A DNA stretch of 64,000 bases from Vacuolonema iberomarrocanum LEGE 07170 (GCA_015207365.1 JADEXA010000001.1:1-64000), one strand, 5' to 3'. Positions 1-9,675 are shown, counted from the first letter of the stretch. The notes: a model not told the origin generated them from the letters alone. Numbers and translations are program-made.

Positions 1-216
1 TCACAAGGGGACAACACGGTATCAATCGGTGGATGGGGTAACGTTCCGCCTAAACCCTATAAGCCCACTATCTGTTTGCGCATCCTTCTCGCGTTAGAAA
101 ACGAAGACCCGACGCTAAACAAATACCGCGTATTACGCGCTCCTTCTCAAAAAATCATCCCTGGATTCTGCAATGCCGAATTAACAGAGTTGCACCTGAA
201 TGCAAACTCAAGCTAA
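1..216 (+). CDS. Possible 3' end of a gene cut by the window start
   Basis: Frame 1 is open from the first base to a TAA at 214-216 (71 codons), so it could be the C-terminal part of a protein that begins before the window. I do not recognise the family. Its last third is built from the half palindrome at 127-177, a repeat found complete at 18990-19062, so the natural C-terminus may have been replaced or lengthened by the repeat. It would be convergent with the small membrane protein gene, overlapping it by four bases. The open frame may also be chance. Confidence 0.25.
   Translation, partial: SQGDNTVSIGGWGNVPPKPYKPTICLRILLALENEDPTLNKYRVLRAPSQKIIPGFCNAELTELHLNANSS
127..177 (+). repeat. Half copy of palindromic repeat family D (D1)
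   Basis: These 51 bases are identical to 19012-19062, which is the loop, right arm and tail of the complete family D palindrome at 18990-19062. The left arm is absent here, so the copy stops almost exactly at the hairpin apex. It lies inside the open frame that runs off the start of the window. Confidence 0.8.
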
Positions 217-533
217 TTAGTCGCAGAAAAATAATTGGTAGAGTCAGCGACCTCGATTTGCTGGCCGCTGTTATCCTCAATAACGAGCTCAGCGGGGAAG
301 ACAAAGCCAGCGTATTCGTAATACTCAGCGTTCAATTCCGTCTGTGTGGCGATCTGGTTCATATAGCCCATGAAATCGCCCATAAGGAAATAGACGCTGA
401 CAAGAGCAGCGGCAGCAGCGGAAACTAGGAAACCTGCGAGCATGAGAGAAAACTCACGATGATCCATCGCCTGCTGCATCAGATGCAGTGCCCAACCAAC
501 AAGGACAATTACGACGAGCAAGATAAGAAACAT
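213..533 (-). CDS. Small membrane protein of unknown function
   Basis: A 106-aa protein that I do not recognise. Residues 1-15 (LILLVVIVLVGW) and about 30-52 (LAGFLVSAAAAALVSVYFLM) are hydrophobic enough to be two membrane segments. The C-terminal half is polar and acidic with several tyrosines (AEYYEYAGF), so it probably sits on one side of the membrane as a small soluble tail. The ATG at 533 is the only plausible start. No strong Shine-Dalgarno sequence is visible. The stop overlaps the end of a possible convergent gene. Confidence 0.6.
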   Translation of the reverse strand: MFLILLVVIVLVGWALHLMQQAMDHREFSLMLAGFLVSAAAAALVSVYFLMGDFMGYMNQIATQTELNAEYYEYAGFVFPAELVIEDNSGQQIEVADSTNYFSATN

Positions 534-617
534 TTATGGAAAAGAGACAACTGTTGTACAAACACAAAAAAATGTTTTATTTGTTTCGTATTGTAACAGT
601 TCCTCAGGAAGGTGGCT

Positions 618-1385
618 CTAGTTTCGCACCAGAATTTGCTTATCAGTGAGATAGGTTTTGATTTCGCTAACGGTAAGTTGCCCGTAATGGAGGAGGGATG
701 CCAGCAATGCCGCTTCAGCTTTACCTTCTGTCAGGGCCTGATAAATATGGTCACAGGTTCCGGCTCCACCAGAGGCGATAACGGGAATTCCAACCCGCTG
801 GGCGATCGCCCTTGTCAACTCTAGGTCATAGCCTGCCTGGGTTCCATCGGCATCCATGCTTGTGAGCAAAATTTCCCCTGCACCGCGTTCTGCGACGTCT
901 GCGGCCCATTCCAGCGCATCTAAACCCGTGTTGTCGCGTCCACCGCGCACATATACATCCCAACCCGGATTTTGGGAATTGTCTCGACGACGGGCATCAA
1001 TCGCAACGACGATGCATTGCGCCCCAAAGCGATCGCTCGCTCGGTTAATAAAATCGGGATCCCGCACGGCCGAAGAGTTGATGCTGACTTTATCGGCTCC
1101 AGCCCGTAACAATTTCTTAATAGTTTCTAAGGATTGGATGCCTCCCCCTACCGTCAGAGGGATGAAGACTTGCTCTGCTGTTCGATACACTACGTCAAAG
1201 ATGATGTCTCGATCTTCGTGGGTGGCTGTGATGTCCAGAAAGACGAGTTCATCGGCTCCGGCATCGTTGTATGCCTGTGCCAATTCAACCGGATCACCGG
1301 CATCTTTTAGATCAACAAAGTTTACGCCTTTGACGACCCGTCCTGCTTTTACGTCCAAGCAAGGGAGAATTCGTTTTGCCAGCAT
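618..1385 (-). CDS. hisF: Imidazole glycerol phosphate synthase subunit HisF
   Basis: This is the cyclase subunit of IGP synthase. With HisH it converts PRFAR and ammonia to imidazole glycerol phosphate and AICAR in histidine biosynthesis, in the cytoplasm. It is a (beta/alpha)8 barrel. The N-terminus [20 protein letters not shown] holds the first catalytic Asp, and IVVAIDARR near the middle holds the second. Phosphate loops are seen as LTVGGGI and IASGGAG. The frame is open for 33 codons upstream, but family alignment places the start at the ATG at 1385, giving 255 aa, the usual length. hisH is not adjacent, which is normal for cyanobacteria. It is divergent from the DUF2862 gene across about 150 bases. 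Confidence 0.97.
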   Translation of the reverse strand: MLAKRILPCLDVKAGRVVKGVNFVDLKDAGDPVELAQAYNDAGADELVFLDITATHEDRDIIFDVVYRTAEQVFIPLTVGGGIQSLETIKKLLRAGADKVSINSSAVRDPDFINRASDRFGAQCIVVAIDARRRDNSQNPGWDVYVRGGRDNTGLDALEWAADVAERGAGEILLTSMDADGTQAGYDLELTRAIAQRVGIPVIASGGAGTCDHIYQALTEGKAEAALLASLLHYGQLTVSEIKTYLTDKQILVRN

Positions 1386-1537
1386 AGGTTTTTCTGCACA
1401 AAATACCTGCATCACTTTAACCCGAGTCGGTAGCAAAGTGGTCAGGGGTTGCTCATCCTCGAAAAACCCACTGAGAGGAGACAATACGCTGATACACTGG
1501 CAATGTTTGTTTTGTTATGCGGGTAGTTACGGCAGAC

Positions 1538-1732
1538 ATGGAAGTTGGTCAAAAGGTGCGCGTACAGCGGCTACGGGATCGAACCAATCAAGCGATCATT
1601 CAACGCCTCGGGCAGACCGGAGTGATCGAAGATTACAAGATGACGGATGGTAGCGGGGTTGGATTCGTTGTCAAGTTTGATGATGGGTTCTCGACCTGGT
1701 ATTTCGAAGATGAACTTGCCCCAATTGGGTGA
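1538..1732 (+). CDS. DUF2862 family small protein
   Basis: A cyanobacterial conserved small protein of 64 aa. The sequence [15 protein letters not shown], then [18 protein letters not shown], then WYFEDEL fits the DUF2862 pattern, which resembles a small SH3-like beta barrel. Its function is not known. An in-frame ATG lies seven codons upstream at 1517, but the family normally begins at MEVGQ, so 1538 is preferred. The gene is divergent from hisF and lies 54 bases upstream of the ArsA-like ATPase, so the two may be co-transcribed. Confidence 0.8.
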   Translation: MEVGQKVRVQRLRDRTNQAIIQRLGQTGVIEDYKMTDGSGVGFVVKFDDGFSTWYFEDELAPIG

Positions 1733-1786
1733 AGGATTCGTAATTGGCTCCCATCAGGAGCACTTTATTAAAGGAATGAATGAAGC

Positions 1787-2884
1787 ATGAGTTTGATTCT
1801 CACGTTTCTGGGAAAAGGCGGCACAGGGCGCACAACGGTGGCGATCGCTGCTGCCCATCAACTCGCTGCCCAGGGAAAGCGCGTGTTGCTGGCGAGCCAA
1901 GATCCCTCTGGCGCGTTCGAGCATTTACTCGGATCTGCGGTTGGCATCGACCCCCAGGAGGTTGCTCCTAATGTGCAGGCCGTGCAGTTCCGAACTACGG
2001 TGCTGCTGGAGCGGTCGTGGGATGAGCTCAAAGCGCAGGAAGCTAAATACATTCGCAGTCCATTTCTCAAGAAGGTCTTTGCTCAGGAGTTGGGTATTTT
2101 GCCGGGAATGGACACGGCTCTAGCGCTGAACGCCCTGCGAGAGTTTGATGCGAGCGGCAGATACGATGTTCTTATCTATGATGGCGATGGCGACCAAACC
2201 ACGCTACGGATGTTGGGAATGCCAGAGATTGCCAGTTGGTACATCCGTCGCTTCCGTAAGGTGTTGACGGATTCAGATTTTTACAAAGCCCTCTCCCCCT
2301 TTATCCAGCCGGTAAGTAGTGCCGTGCTGAACGTGGATTGGTCAGGCGACCTCTTTTCTAACCCAGAAGCGGCGCGGGCAAACAATATGCTGGATGATGG
2401 CAAGGCGGCAGTGACCAGCCCCGAGCGGGTGTTGGCCTATCTAGTGACGACGGATGATGAGGTGGCGATCGCCACCGCCAAATACCTTTGGGGAGCCGCG
2501 CAGCAGATCGGTTTGACGGTCGGGGGAGTGCTGGTGAATCAATCGTCCGAAACGGGACAAGCGGCTCAGGAACTCCAGCCTTTGCCAATCACTCCCATTC
2601 CCAGTTATCCCGGACGGGGCTGGCAACCGCTCGTGGAAGCCTTGCCTAACCTCACCGATGCGACCCAAGTTCCTCGGGCAATGTCCGTTAATCTGGCAGA
2701 ACGCAAGGTTGCTCTTTTCTTGCCGGGGTTCGACAAATCCCAAGTGAAACTGACCCAGTACGGGCCCGAAGTCACGGTGGAAGCTGGCGATCAACGGCAT
2801 AACCTGTCTCTACCCCAAGAATTGAAGGGAAACCAGGTGACTGGAGCTAAGTTCCAGGATGGTTACCTCATCATTTCCTTTTGA
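1787..2884 (+). CDS. Get3/ArsA-like ATPase with C-terminal HSP20-like domain
   Basis: A 365-aa P-loop ATPase of the ArsA/Get3 family. The deviant Walker A motif GKGGTGRTT lies at residues 9-17. The switch region is YDGDGDQTTLRMLG. The last 60 residues (from about VNLAERKVALFLPGFDKS) match the ArsA HSP20-like beta-sandwich domain fused to many cyanobacterial members. The CxxC zinc motif of eukaryotic Get3 is not seen. Cyanobacterial members are called anion-transporting ATPases by similarity, but with no arsenic genes nearby a role in targeting or chaperoning is as likely. The start is supported by AAGGA upstream of the ATG. Confidence 0.85.
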   Translation: MSLILTFLGKGGTGRTTVAIAAAHQLAAQGKRVLLASQDPSGAFEHLLGSAVGIDPQEVAPNVQAVQFRTTVLLERSWDELKAQEAKYIRSPFLKKVFAQELGILPGMDTALALNALREFDASGRYDVLIYDGDGDQTTLRMLGMPEIASWYIRRFRKVLTDSDFYKALSPFIQPVSSAVLNVDWSGDLFSNPEAARANNMLDDGKAAVTSPERVLAYLVTTDDEVAIATAKYLWGAAQQIGLTVGGVLVNQSSETGQAAQELQPLPITPIPSYPGRGWQPLVEALPNLTDATQVPRAMSVNLAERKVALFLPGFDKSQVKLTQYGPEVTVEAGDQRHNLSLPQELKGNQVTGAKFQDGYLIISF

Positions 2885-2981
2885 GACGCTGTTTGATCAC
2901 GGTTGATGGGTCGAGCCCAACACACCAGACAGATCCACTCCTTTCAGGACGCTTCAAGCCATCTCTCAGGAATGGAAGCCA

Positions 2982-4085
2982 ATGACCGATCGTGACCCAG
3001 CGCCCTTTGACGTGGCGATGATGCGGCGCTGCCTGGAATTAGCACAGCAGGCACGGGGACAAACCGCCCCCAATCCAATGGTGGGGGCGGTCGTGGTGCA
3101 AGATAACCAGGTGATTGGCGAAGGGTTTCATCCCAAGTTAGGGGAACCCCATGCTGAGGTGTTTGCGCTGCGAGCAGCGGGCGACCAAGCACAAGGGGCA
3201 ACAGTGTATGTCAATCTGGAACCCTGTAATCACTTTGGGCGAACACCTCCCTGCTCTGAAGCGTTGGTTCAAGCTGGAGTCGCACGGGTCGTCGTCGGTA
3301 TGGTTGATCCCAATCCCAAAGTGGCGGGCAGTGGAATTGCCCGACTTCGAGCAGCAGGCATTGAGGTCACCGTTGGGTTAGAGGAAGCGGCATGTCAGCG
3401 GTTGAATGAGGCGTTTGTGCATCGTATTTTGCAGCAGCAGCCCTTTGGAATTTTGAAATATGCTATGACCTTGGATGGCAAAATTGCGGCTTCGACCGGG
3501 CATAGTGCCTGGGTAACGACGCCAGATTCACGCCATCGGGTGCATAACCTGCGGGCGGGCTGCGATGCGGTGGTGGTCGGAGGCAACACGGTGCGGCGCG
3601 ACAATCCCCGGTTGACCAGCCACGGCATGGGACACAATCCGTTGCGGGTAGTGCTGAGCCGTCATCTGGATTTGCCGGACGCGGCGCATTTATGGGACAC
3701 CACTGAAGTGCCCACCCTGGTGTTTACAACCCATGGAGCCAATCCAGAGAAGCAGGCCATCCTCGAAACGCAAGGCGTTGAGGTGATTGGCCTAGACGAG
3801 GTAACCCCGGCGATCGCCCATGCTCATCTCTACGAGCGCGGTAGCCTTGCGGTGCTATGGGAATGTGGTGGAACCTTGGCGGCACGGGCGATCGCTGATG
3901 GATGCATCCAAAAAGTCCTCGCCTTCATCGCGCCCAAAATCATCGGGGGCGAGCAAGCTCCGTCTCCAGTCGGGGAACTCGGCTTGGCCCGCATGACGGA
4001 TGCCTTGCCGCTAGAGCGATTGCAATGGGAAGCGATCGGGTCAGATTTGCTCGTCGAAGGCTACTTATCTACGGAGAAAGCATAG
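2982..4085 (+). CDS. ribD: Riboflavin biosynthesis deaminase/reductase RibD
   Basis: A bifunctional cytoplasmic enzyme that deaminates the pyrimidine ring of diaminohydroxyphosphoribosylaminopyrimidine and then reduces the ribosyl side chain with NADPH. It has 367 aa, a usual length. The N-terminal zinc deaminase shows HAE at residues 57-59 and PCNHFGRTPPC at 81-91, the zinc ligands. The C-terminal RibD reductase starts near ILKYAMTLDGKIA and includes GGNTVRRDNPRLT. No FMN riboswitch is visible upstream, so flavin feedback on this gene is not supported. The gap to sqdB is about 180 bases and the genes are probably separate units. Confidence 0.96.
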   Translation: MTDRDPAPFDVAMMRRCLELAQQARGQTAPNPMVGAVVVQDNQVIGEGFHPKLGEPHAEVFALRAAGDQAQGATVYVNLEPCNHFGRTPPCSEALVQAGVARVVVGMVDPNPKVAGSGIARLRAAGIEVTVGLEEAACQRLNEAFVHRILQQQPFGILKYAMTLDGKIAASTGHSAWVTTPDSRHRVHNLRAGCDAVVVGGNTVRRDNPRLTSHGMGHNPLRVVLSRHLDLPDAAHLWDTTEVPTLVFTTHGANPEKQAILETQGVEVIGLDEVTPAIAHAHLYERGSLAVLWECGGTLAARAIADGCIQKVLAFIAPKIIGGEQAPSPVGELGLARMTDALPLERLQWEAIGSDLLVEGYLSTEKA

Positions 4086-4233
4086 AACGCGTACAACTGC
4101 TGTTGCCAGAATGTCCCTTCTATCCTTAGGTCTGCGCCAAATTCACTCCGCAATGCTCACACCTGCTGACAATAAAAGCGTTGCCATTAAAAACTCGAAT
4201 GAGTCAAAGGGGACACAAACCTGATAGATTTAG

Positions 4234-5415
<1,182 letters not shown>

Positions 5416-5428
5416 GGCTTTTTGTGAC

Positions 5429-5462
5429 ATCTGCGACTTCTTCATAGGTCGCAGATCTTTTG
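5429..5462 (+). terminator. Hairpin between sqdB and sqdX
   Basis: The arms ATCTGCGAC (5429-5437) and GTCGCAGAT (5448-5456) are perfectly complementary and are followed by CTTTTGTTT. This can act as a full or partial terminator and lower sqdX relative to sqdB. The arm plus loop, CTGCGACTTCTT, recurs in a longer inverted repeat at 46574-46637, so this may be a repeat used as a terminator. Confidence 0.6.
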
Positions 5463-5508
5463 TTTGGAGCAGTTGTTTTATTTGTGTTGAATTCAAGTCG
5501 CGGCGTCT

Positions 5509-6639
5509 ATGCGTATTGCCCTATTCACCGAAACCTTCTTGCCCAAAGTTGACGGTATTGTGACGCGCTTGAGCCATACTGTCGACCATCTGCAACGGAT
5601 GGGCGATCAGGTACTAGTGTTTTCGCCAGATGGGGGACTACGGGAATATCGGGGAGCCCAAATCTGTGGTATTCCTGGCTTTCCGCTGCCTCTCTATCCA
5701 GAGCTAAAACTAGCCTTGCCCCGTCCATCGATGCGGCAAACCCTGGAAATGTTCAAGCCTGATCTGATTCACCTAGTTAATCCCGCTGTGTTGGGTTTGG
5801 GTGGGTTGTATTATGCAAAATCCTTGAATGTGCCGCTGGTCGCCTCTTATCACACACACTTGCCAAAGTACCTTGAACATTATGGTTTGGGGATGTTGGA
5901 AGGAGTGCTGTGGGAGTTGTTGAAGCTGATGCACAACCAAGCACAAATTAACCTTTGCACCTCAACCGCCATGCAAGATGCGCTCACCAGCCATGGTATC
6001 GAGCGAGTGGCGGTATGGCAGCGAGGGGTAGATACCGAACTGTTCCAGCCAGAGCTGGCTAGCCGTGAGGTGCGAGCAGAATTGTCGCAGGGGCATCCAG
6101 ATTCGCCCTTACTGCTGTATGTGGGGCGTTTGTCGGCGGAGAAGGAAATTGAACGGATTAAGCCCGTACTGGAAGCGATTCCCAATGCTCGGCTGGTACT
6201 CGTCGGCGACGGCCCCCATCGCGCCGAACTGGAAACCTACTTTGCTGAGACTCCGACCTACTTTGCTGGCTATCGCACTGGAGAAGCCCTGGGAGCAGCA
6301 TTTGCCTCAGCGGATGCGTTCATTTTCCCTTCCCGTACAGAAACGCTGGGATTGGTTCTATTGGAAGCAATGGCGGCGGGTTGTCCGGTGATTGCTGCAA
6401 ATGCTGGCGGCATCCCCGATATCGTGACGGATGGGGTGAATGGCTACCTCTTCGACCCGGCAGACGATGCAGGGGCGATCGCCGCGACCCAACGCCTTCT
6501 TGCCAATCCCGAAGAACGGAATACCCTGCGGCAGAATGCACGTCTGGAAGCAGAAAAGTGGGGCTGGGCAGCCGCAACCCAGCAATTGCAGAATTTCTAT
6601 CAAGACGTACTGAATCCAGCCATGTTGACAGCCGCATAA
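5509..6639 (+). CDS. sqdX: Sulfoquinovosyltransferase SqdX
   Basis: A GT4-type glycosyltransferase that moves sulfoquinovose from UDP-sulfoquinovose to diacylglycerol, the last step of SQDG synthesis, at the thylakoid or plasma membrane. Its 376 aa include the N-terminal domain opening MRIALFTETFLPKVDGIV and the C-terminal nucleotide-sugar motif ETLGLVLLEAMAAGCPVIA with the EX7E glutamates. YVGRLSAEKEIERI is the usual phosphate-binding segment. No transmembrane helix is obvious. The assignment to SqdX rather than another GT4 enzyme rests on adjacency to sqdB together with sequence pattern. Confidence 0.94.
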   Translation: MRIALFTETFLPKVDGIVTRLSHTVDHLQRMGDQVLVFSPDGGLREYRGAQICGIPGFPLPLYPELKLALPRPSMRQTLEMFKPDLIHLVNPAVLGLGGLYYAKSLNVPLVASYHTHLPKYLEHYGLGMLEGVLWELLKLMHNQAQINLCTSTAMQDALTSHGIERVAVWQRGVDTELFQPELASREVRAELSQGHPDSPLLLYVGRLSAEKEIERIKPVLEAIPNARLVLVGDGPHRAELETYFAETPTYFAGYRTGEALGAAFASADAFIFPSRTETLGLVLLEAMAAGCPVIAANAGGIPDIVTDGVNGYLFDPADDAGAIAATQRLLANPEERNTLRQNARLEAEKWGWAAATQQLQNFYQDVLNPAMLTAA

Positions 6640-6656
6640 ACGGCTTTGCCGATTGA

Positions 6657-6705
6657 GGGATAATTTTTCCCTTCTCGGAAAATCATCCCTGAGTTCTGGA
6701 ACCCT
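6657..6705. repeat. Decayed family D palindrome (D4)
   Basis: GGGATAATTTT and AAAATCATCCC pair with one mismatch around a short inner stem. They are followed by a tail resembling the TGGATTCTGCAATGCC tail of family D. It lies just after the sqdX stop and could act as its terminator. Confidence 0.5.
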
Positions 6706-6710
6706 GCATA

Positions 6711-6817
6711 ATATCAAATCCGGTTAAATAAATAGCCGTAAAACCCAAATATCGTTTGTACCCGCTGCACAGCAGCGGGTACAAACGATATTTGGGTTCT
6801 TCAACCGGATTTGATAT
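6711..6817. repeat. Long palindrome, family A (A1)
   Basis: A 107-bp palindrome bounded by ATATCAAATCCGGTT and its complement. The central stem pairs CCCGCTGC with GCAGCGGG over a 3-base loop and extends outward through CAAACGATATTTGGGTT. It lies between the convergent sqdX and tenA genes, next to family B copy B1. Related copies are at 8654, 9572, 25294 and 37188. Confidence 0.85.
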
Positions 6818-6878
6818 AAGTGGCTATGTGGTGGCAGGATAGCTGGACTGTCGTCTTCCCACTGGCCATAGCCTTAGG

Positions 6879-6957
6879 CATTGAGGTAAAACCAATTATT
6901 TTCTTGAAAGCACCGCAGCGCGGTGCTTTCAAGAAAATAATTGGTTTTACCTCAATG
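6879..6957. repeat. Long palindrome, family B (B1)
   Basis: A perfect 38+3+38 palindrome. The outer arms are CATTGAGGTAAAACCAA and its complement, and the inner stem is CTTGAAAGCACCGC. It is followed by GCGTAGCA, a flank shared by family B. It ends 12 bases after the stop of tenA (minus strand) and may terminate transcription from either side. Confidence 0.85.
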
Positions 6958-6969
6958 CGTAGCACCATA

Positions 6970-7665
6970 CTACACAGGCCAAGGTTGCATGGTCCAGGCT
7001 TGCTGCCAAAACATCCATTCATATCGCACACTGGTCAGAAACGCTTGCTGGGCACGCTGGCGGGTTTGTTCACCACTTTCTTGGGCAGCTGCTTCGAGAT
7101 AGGCCAACAGAGTATTGGTATAGGCTACAAACCCGTCATCGGCATAGGTGCGCAACCAATTGACATAGGGGTGGTCATCGCTAGGAGAACCGAGTTGCGT
7201 CTGTAGGCGTTGCCCCAGTTCGGTATACAACCAAGGACAGGGAGTTAAAACCGCGATCGCCTCTAACAGCGCCCCCCGATGGCAGGTCACCAGCATGTGA
7301 TTTTGGTAGGCCAGGTTGTTAGGGGTTAGGGTGAGTTGGGCAATATCCGTCGCGTCGTATCCCAACTGCTTGCCATACTCCGTGTGCAATTGTCGTTCCA
7401 CAACTAGCGCCAGCTTGGCGGCATCAATAAACCATAGCTTGTCGTCCGGTTGTACACAGCGCGCAGAGATAATTGAACAAGCATCCGTAAAGGCTTCTAG
7501 ATAGCGGGCATCTTGCATCTGATAAAAGCGAAAGTTCTCAACAGGCAAACTTCCATCTGCAAGCGCTTGCACAAACGGATGGGTTTGAGCGGCAAACCAG
7601 ACATTGCCGGTTACCTGTAGACAACTCTGGGCAAAGGGAGGGATGTTCAAACGCGAATCAGCCAT
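6970..7665 (-). CDS. tenA: TenA family aminopyrimidine aminohydrolase
   Basis: A TenA-type protein (thiaminase II fold). In bacteria it hydrolyses aminopyrimidine breakdown products of thiamin so that HMP can be salvaged. It is all-helical, with the TenA signature LTPCPWLYTELG carrying the catalytic Cys and a C-terminal YEWMFWQQAW with the expected Glu. The frame can start at GTG 7677, but GGAG lies six bases before the ATG at 7665, giving 231 aa beginning MADSRLN, so the ATG is preferred. No other thiamin gene and no TPP riboswitch is visible here. Confidence 0.88.
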   Translation of the reverse strand: MADSRLNIPPFAQSCLQVTGNVWFAAQTHPFVQALADGSLPVENFRFYQMQDARYLEAFTDACSIISARCVQPDDKLWFIDAAKLALVVERQLHTEYGKQLGYDATDIAQLTLTPNNLAYQNHMLVTCHRGALLEAIAVLTPCPWLYTELGQRLQTQLGSPSDDHPYVNWLRTYADDGFVAYTNTLLAYLEAAAQESGEQTRQRAQQAFLTSVRYEWMFWQQAWTMQPWPV

Positions 7666-7706
7666 AGCCTGCTCCACAACCAGAAAACCATCGTTATACC
7701 ACCACT

Positions 7707-7855
7707 CTAGATAGTTTTTTGGAGGGTACAGAATCTAAGGATGATTTTTTCTGATAAGGGGCGCAGTTACGCCCCTTATCAGAAAAAATCATCCCCGCAA
7801 TCAGCAATGCCGTTTTTAGAACCCTCGCGGCACGAGGGTTCTAAAAACTATCTAG
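7707..7855. repeat. Composite palindrome: family D copy (D2) nested in a family E-like element
   Basis: The outer 13-bp arms CTAGATAGTTTTT (7707-7719) and AAAAACTATCTAG (7843-7855) are perfect inverted repeats. Between them lie a complete family D hairpin (25+6+25, 7739-7794) with its CAATGCC tail and a second hairpin (16+5+16, 7812-7848). The simplest reading is insertion of D2 into an older palindrome. It sits just upstream of tenA. Confidence 0.75.
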
Positions 7856-7945
7856 TTCTGTGTTTCATAGCGTTGGTGTTCGAAACCCATTCCCACGTCA
7901 ACCTAGACAAGTCACTATATCGCCATCCATTCGTGGCTGACGATC

Positions 7946-8536
7946 TTATTCGTAGCTATTGCCTGTATGGCAGACGGTTGCGCCTTCCGCATCGGCGATG
8001 GAGAAGACATCGAACTCCCGACCATCAAATTCTCCCATCAGGGTCAGTTGATCGCCCTCAGCCACAGAGCCTTCTGTCGCATCTCCACACAGAGCCCAGG
8101 TATCGACAACTAGGGTGCGATCGCCCGTATCGAGTCGCAGTCCATCTTCCCACACCCTTGTTACGGTTCCCGAGAAGGAAGACCCTTGGGCCTGGACGTT
8201 AACCGCTGGGTCGTTGACGGCTTCGAGGCTATCACCTGAACGGCAAACGGCGGTGTTTTCTGCATTTGCAATGGAGAAGACATCGAATTCGCGACCGTCG
8301 AATTCTCCCGTCAGTGTCAGTTGATCGCCCTCAGCCACAGAGCTTTCTGTCGCATCTCCACACAGAGCCCAGGTATCGACAACCAAGGTGCGATCGCCCG
8401 TATCGAGTCGAAGGCCATCTTCCCATACTCTTTCTACGGTTCCTGAGAAGGGAGACTCTTGGGCACGCACGTTGACTGCTGCGCCATAAACAGCTAATCC
8501 AGCCAAAATTGTCGAAAATACGATCAGTCGTTTCAT
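7946..8536 (-). CDS. Secreted protein with two near-identical tandem domains
   Basis: A 196-aa exported protein of unknown function. Residues 1-25 form a signal peptide ending NVRA-QE. Two copies of an about 70-residue domain follow, each running FSGTVxRVWEDGLRLDTG, VDTWALCGDAT, DQLTLxGEFDGREFDVFSI, with one Cys in CGD and one near the end (VCR or VCH), so each may form a disulfide. The beta-rich pattern resembles an OB-like fold. The two copies are almost identical in DNA, offset by 273 bases (91 codons), so the duplication is recent or is being homogenised. It appears monocistronic. Confidence 0.75.
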   Translation of the reverse strand: MKRLIVFSTILAGLAVYGAAVNVRAQESPFSGTVERVWEDGLRLDTGDRTLVVDTWALCGDATESSVAEGDQLTLTGEFDGREFDVFSIANAENTAVCRSGDSLEAVNDPAVNVQAQGSSFSGTVTRVWEDGLRLDTGDRTLVVDTWALCGDATEGSVAEGDQLTLMGEFDGREFDVFSIADAEGATVCHTGNSYE

Positions 8537-8653
8537 GGTTCAAATTCTTGTCGTTGTTAGTAATATCCAGCCTTGGATATGGAGAGGCTGGTTTTGCTTC
8601 CGCCGTTCTGCTGGACAATGTAAGAAATGAACGTGACTGAAAAATGACAGGTT

Positions 8654-8745
8654 ATATCAAATCCGATTGAAGAACCCAAATAACGTTTGTGCCCGCTGCA
8701 AAGCAGCGGGCACAAACGTTATTTGGGTTTTACGGTTATTTATTT
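8654..8745. repeat. Palindrome, family A, one end truncated (A2)
   Basis: It starts ATATCAAATCCGATTGAAG and has a perfect central stem (AACGTTTGTGCCCGCTGC and complement, loop AAA). The far arm ends at TTATTTATTTA without the terminal ATATCAAATCCGG complement. It lies upstream of the duplicated-domain gene. The rest of 8537-8921 holds HIP1 sites and no gene. Confidence 0.8.
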
Positions 8746-8921
8746 AGGTACTAGGCACCTCTTGAGATTAATTTTTGAGCTTGGTGATATGCAATAAACG
8801 CAATGCAGCGATCGCCCAACCTCTAAAGGTAAAGGCGATCGCTACAAAAAAGAAAGCAGCTTGCTAATTCATTTCCATTAATCAGATTAATCAGCAAGAA
8901 GATAAAAACGCTAATGCAGTT

Positions 8922-9461
8922 TTACACTTGCACAGGAGTTTTCTCATTCACCGATTGCGTCTTGCCGCTGGGTTCAAGTGACTGACCTTCAATGAAAGAA
9001 CGCAGCATCCATGCCATCTCTTCATGGCCTTCCATGAGACCCGTCAAGAAATCGGCGGTTCCTTCATCGTGAAACTCATCACCACACTGATCGATATGAT
9101 CGCGTAGGTTACGAATAATTTGCTCGTGGTCATCAACCAGACGCTCAACCATTTGCTGAGCGTTGGGCAAATCACCAGGATGCTCTTTAAGAGAAGCAGA
9201 TTTCAAAAAGCTCTCTGCTGTACCCAAAGGATAGCCGCCCAGAGCACGAATTCGTTCAGCAATGCTGTCGATGCTCTCGGTCAGAACCTCATAGTGTTCT
9301 TCCCATAATTCGTGCAGAGTTCGGAATTGCGGGCCAACGACATCCCAGTGGTACTTCTTCGTCTTAATGAGTAGCAAATAGGCATCTGCCAAATCGTTGT
9401 TCAGAAGACTAATAACTCCACGGCGTTGCTCTTCAGTCAAGCCAATGTTCAGAGGTCGCAT
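8922..9461 (-). CDS. dps: Dps family ferritin-like DNA-binding protein
   Basis: A 179-aa Dps protein: a dodecameric cage that stores iron, consumes peroxide and protects DNA. Helix A contains KTKKYHWDVVGPQF with the ferroxidase His. The dimer-interface ligands are in HELWEEHYEVLTESIDSIAERI, and the fold ends with MEGHEEMAWMLRSF. The N-terminus is short, and the C-terminal tail SLEPSGKTQSVNEKTPVQV is extended and polar. AAGGA precedes the ATG at suitable spacing. The gene stands alone between repeats, and no PerR or Fur box was identified with confidence. Confidence 0.93.
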   Translation of the reverse strand: MRPLNIGLTEEQRRGVISLLNNDLADAYLLLIKTKKYHWDVVGPQFRTLHELWEEHYEVLTESIDSIAERIRALGGYPLGTAESFLKSASLKEHPGDLPNAQQMVERLVDDHEQIIRNLRDHIDQCGDEFHDEGTADFLTGLMEGHEEMAWMLRSFIEGQSLEPSGKTQSVNEKTPVQV

Positions 9462-9571
9462 ATATTTCCTTTGCTTTATGCACTAACACCCTCAGTATTA
9501 AATACACAACCAGTTAATGAATCTTTCGATCGAAGGAGATTGGCGAGCTAGCGCACGGTAAGAGCAAAAAT

Positions 9572-9675
9572 AACATCAAAGCCGACTGAAGAATTCAACT
9601 GTTGCGTGCATCCGCTGCGAAACGATGGAAGCAACCGACAGTTGGATTTTACAGCTATTTAATTAGATTTTATAA
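9572..9675. repeat. Decayed family A palindrome (A3)
   Basis: TAACATCAAAGCCGACTGAAG followed by CATCCGCTGCGAAACGATGG and ending TTTTACAGCTATTTAATTAG matches the family A layout, but the arms no longer pair well. It is useful as an example of a copy that has lost palindromicity. Confidence 0.5.

Noticed and set aside
856..1653. 265-codon frame opposite hisF
   Set aside because: Antisense shadow of hisF that runs into the DUF2862 gene in another frame; composition is not protein-like.
6657..6957. The A1/B1 palindromes as a simple sqdX terminator
   Set aside because: They lack a U-tract placed after the stem in the right way, and the same families occur upstream of genes and in divergent gaps; they may terminate, but that is not their defining property.
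7741..8202. 153-codon plus-strand frame
   Set aside because: It is made of palindromes D2/E and the antisense of the duplicated-domain gene.
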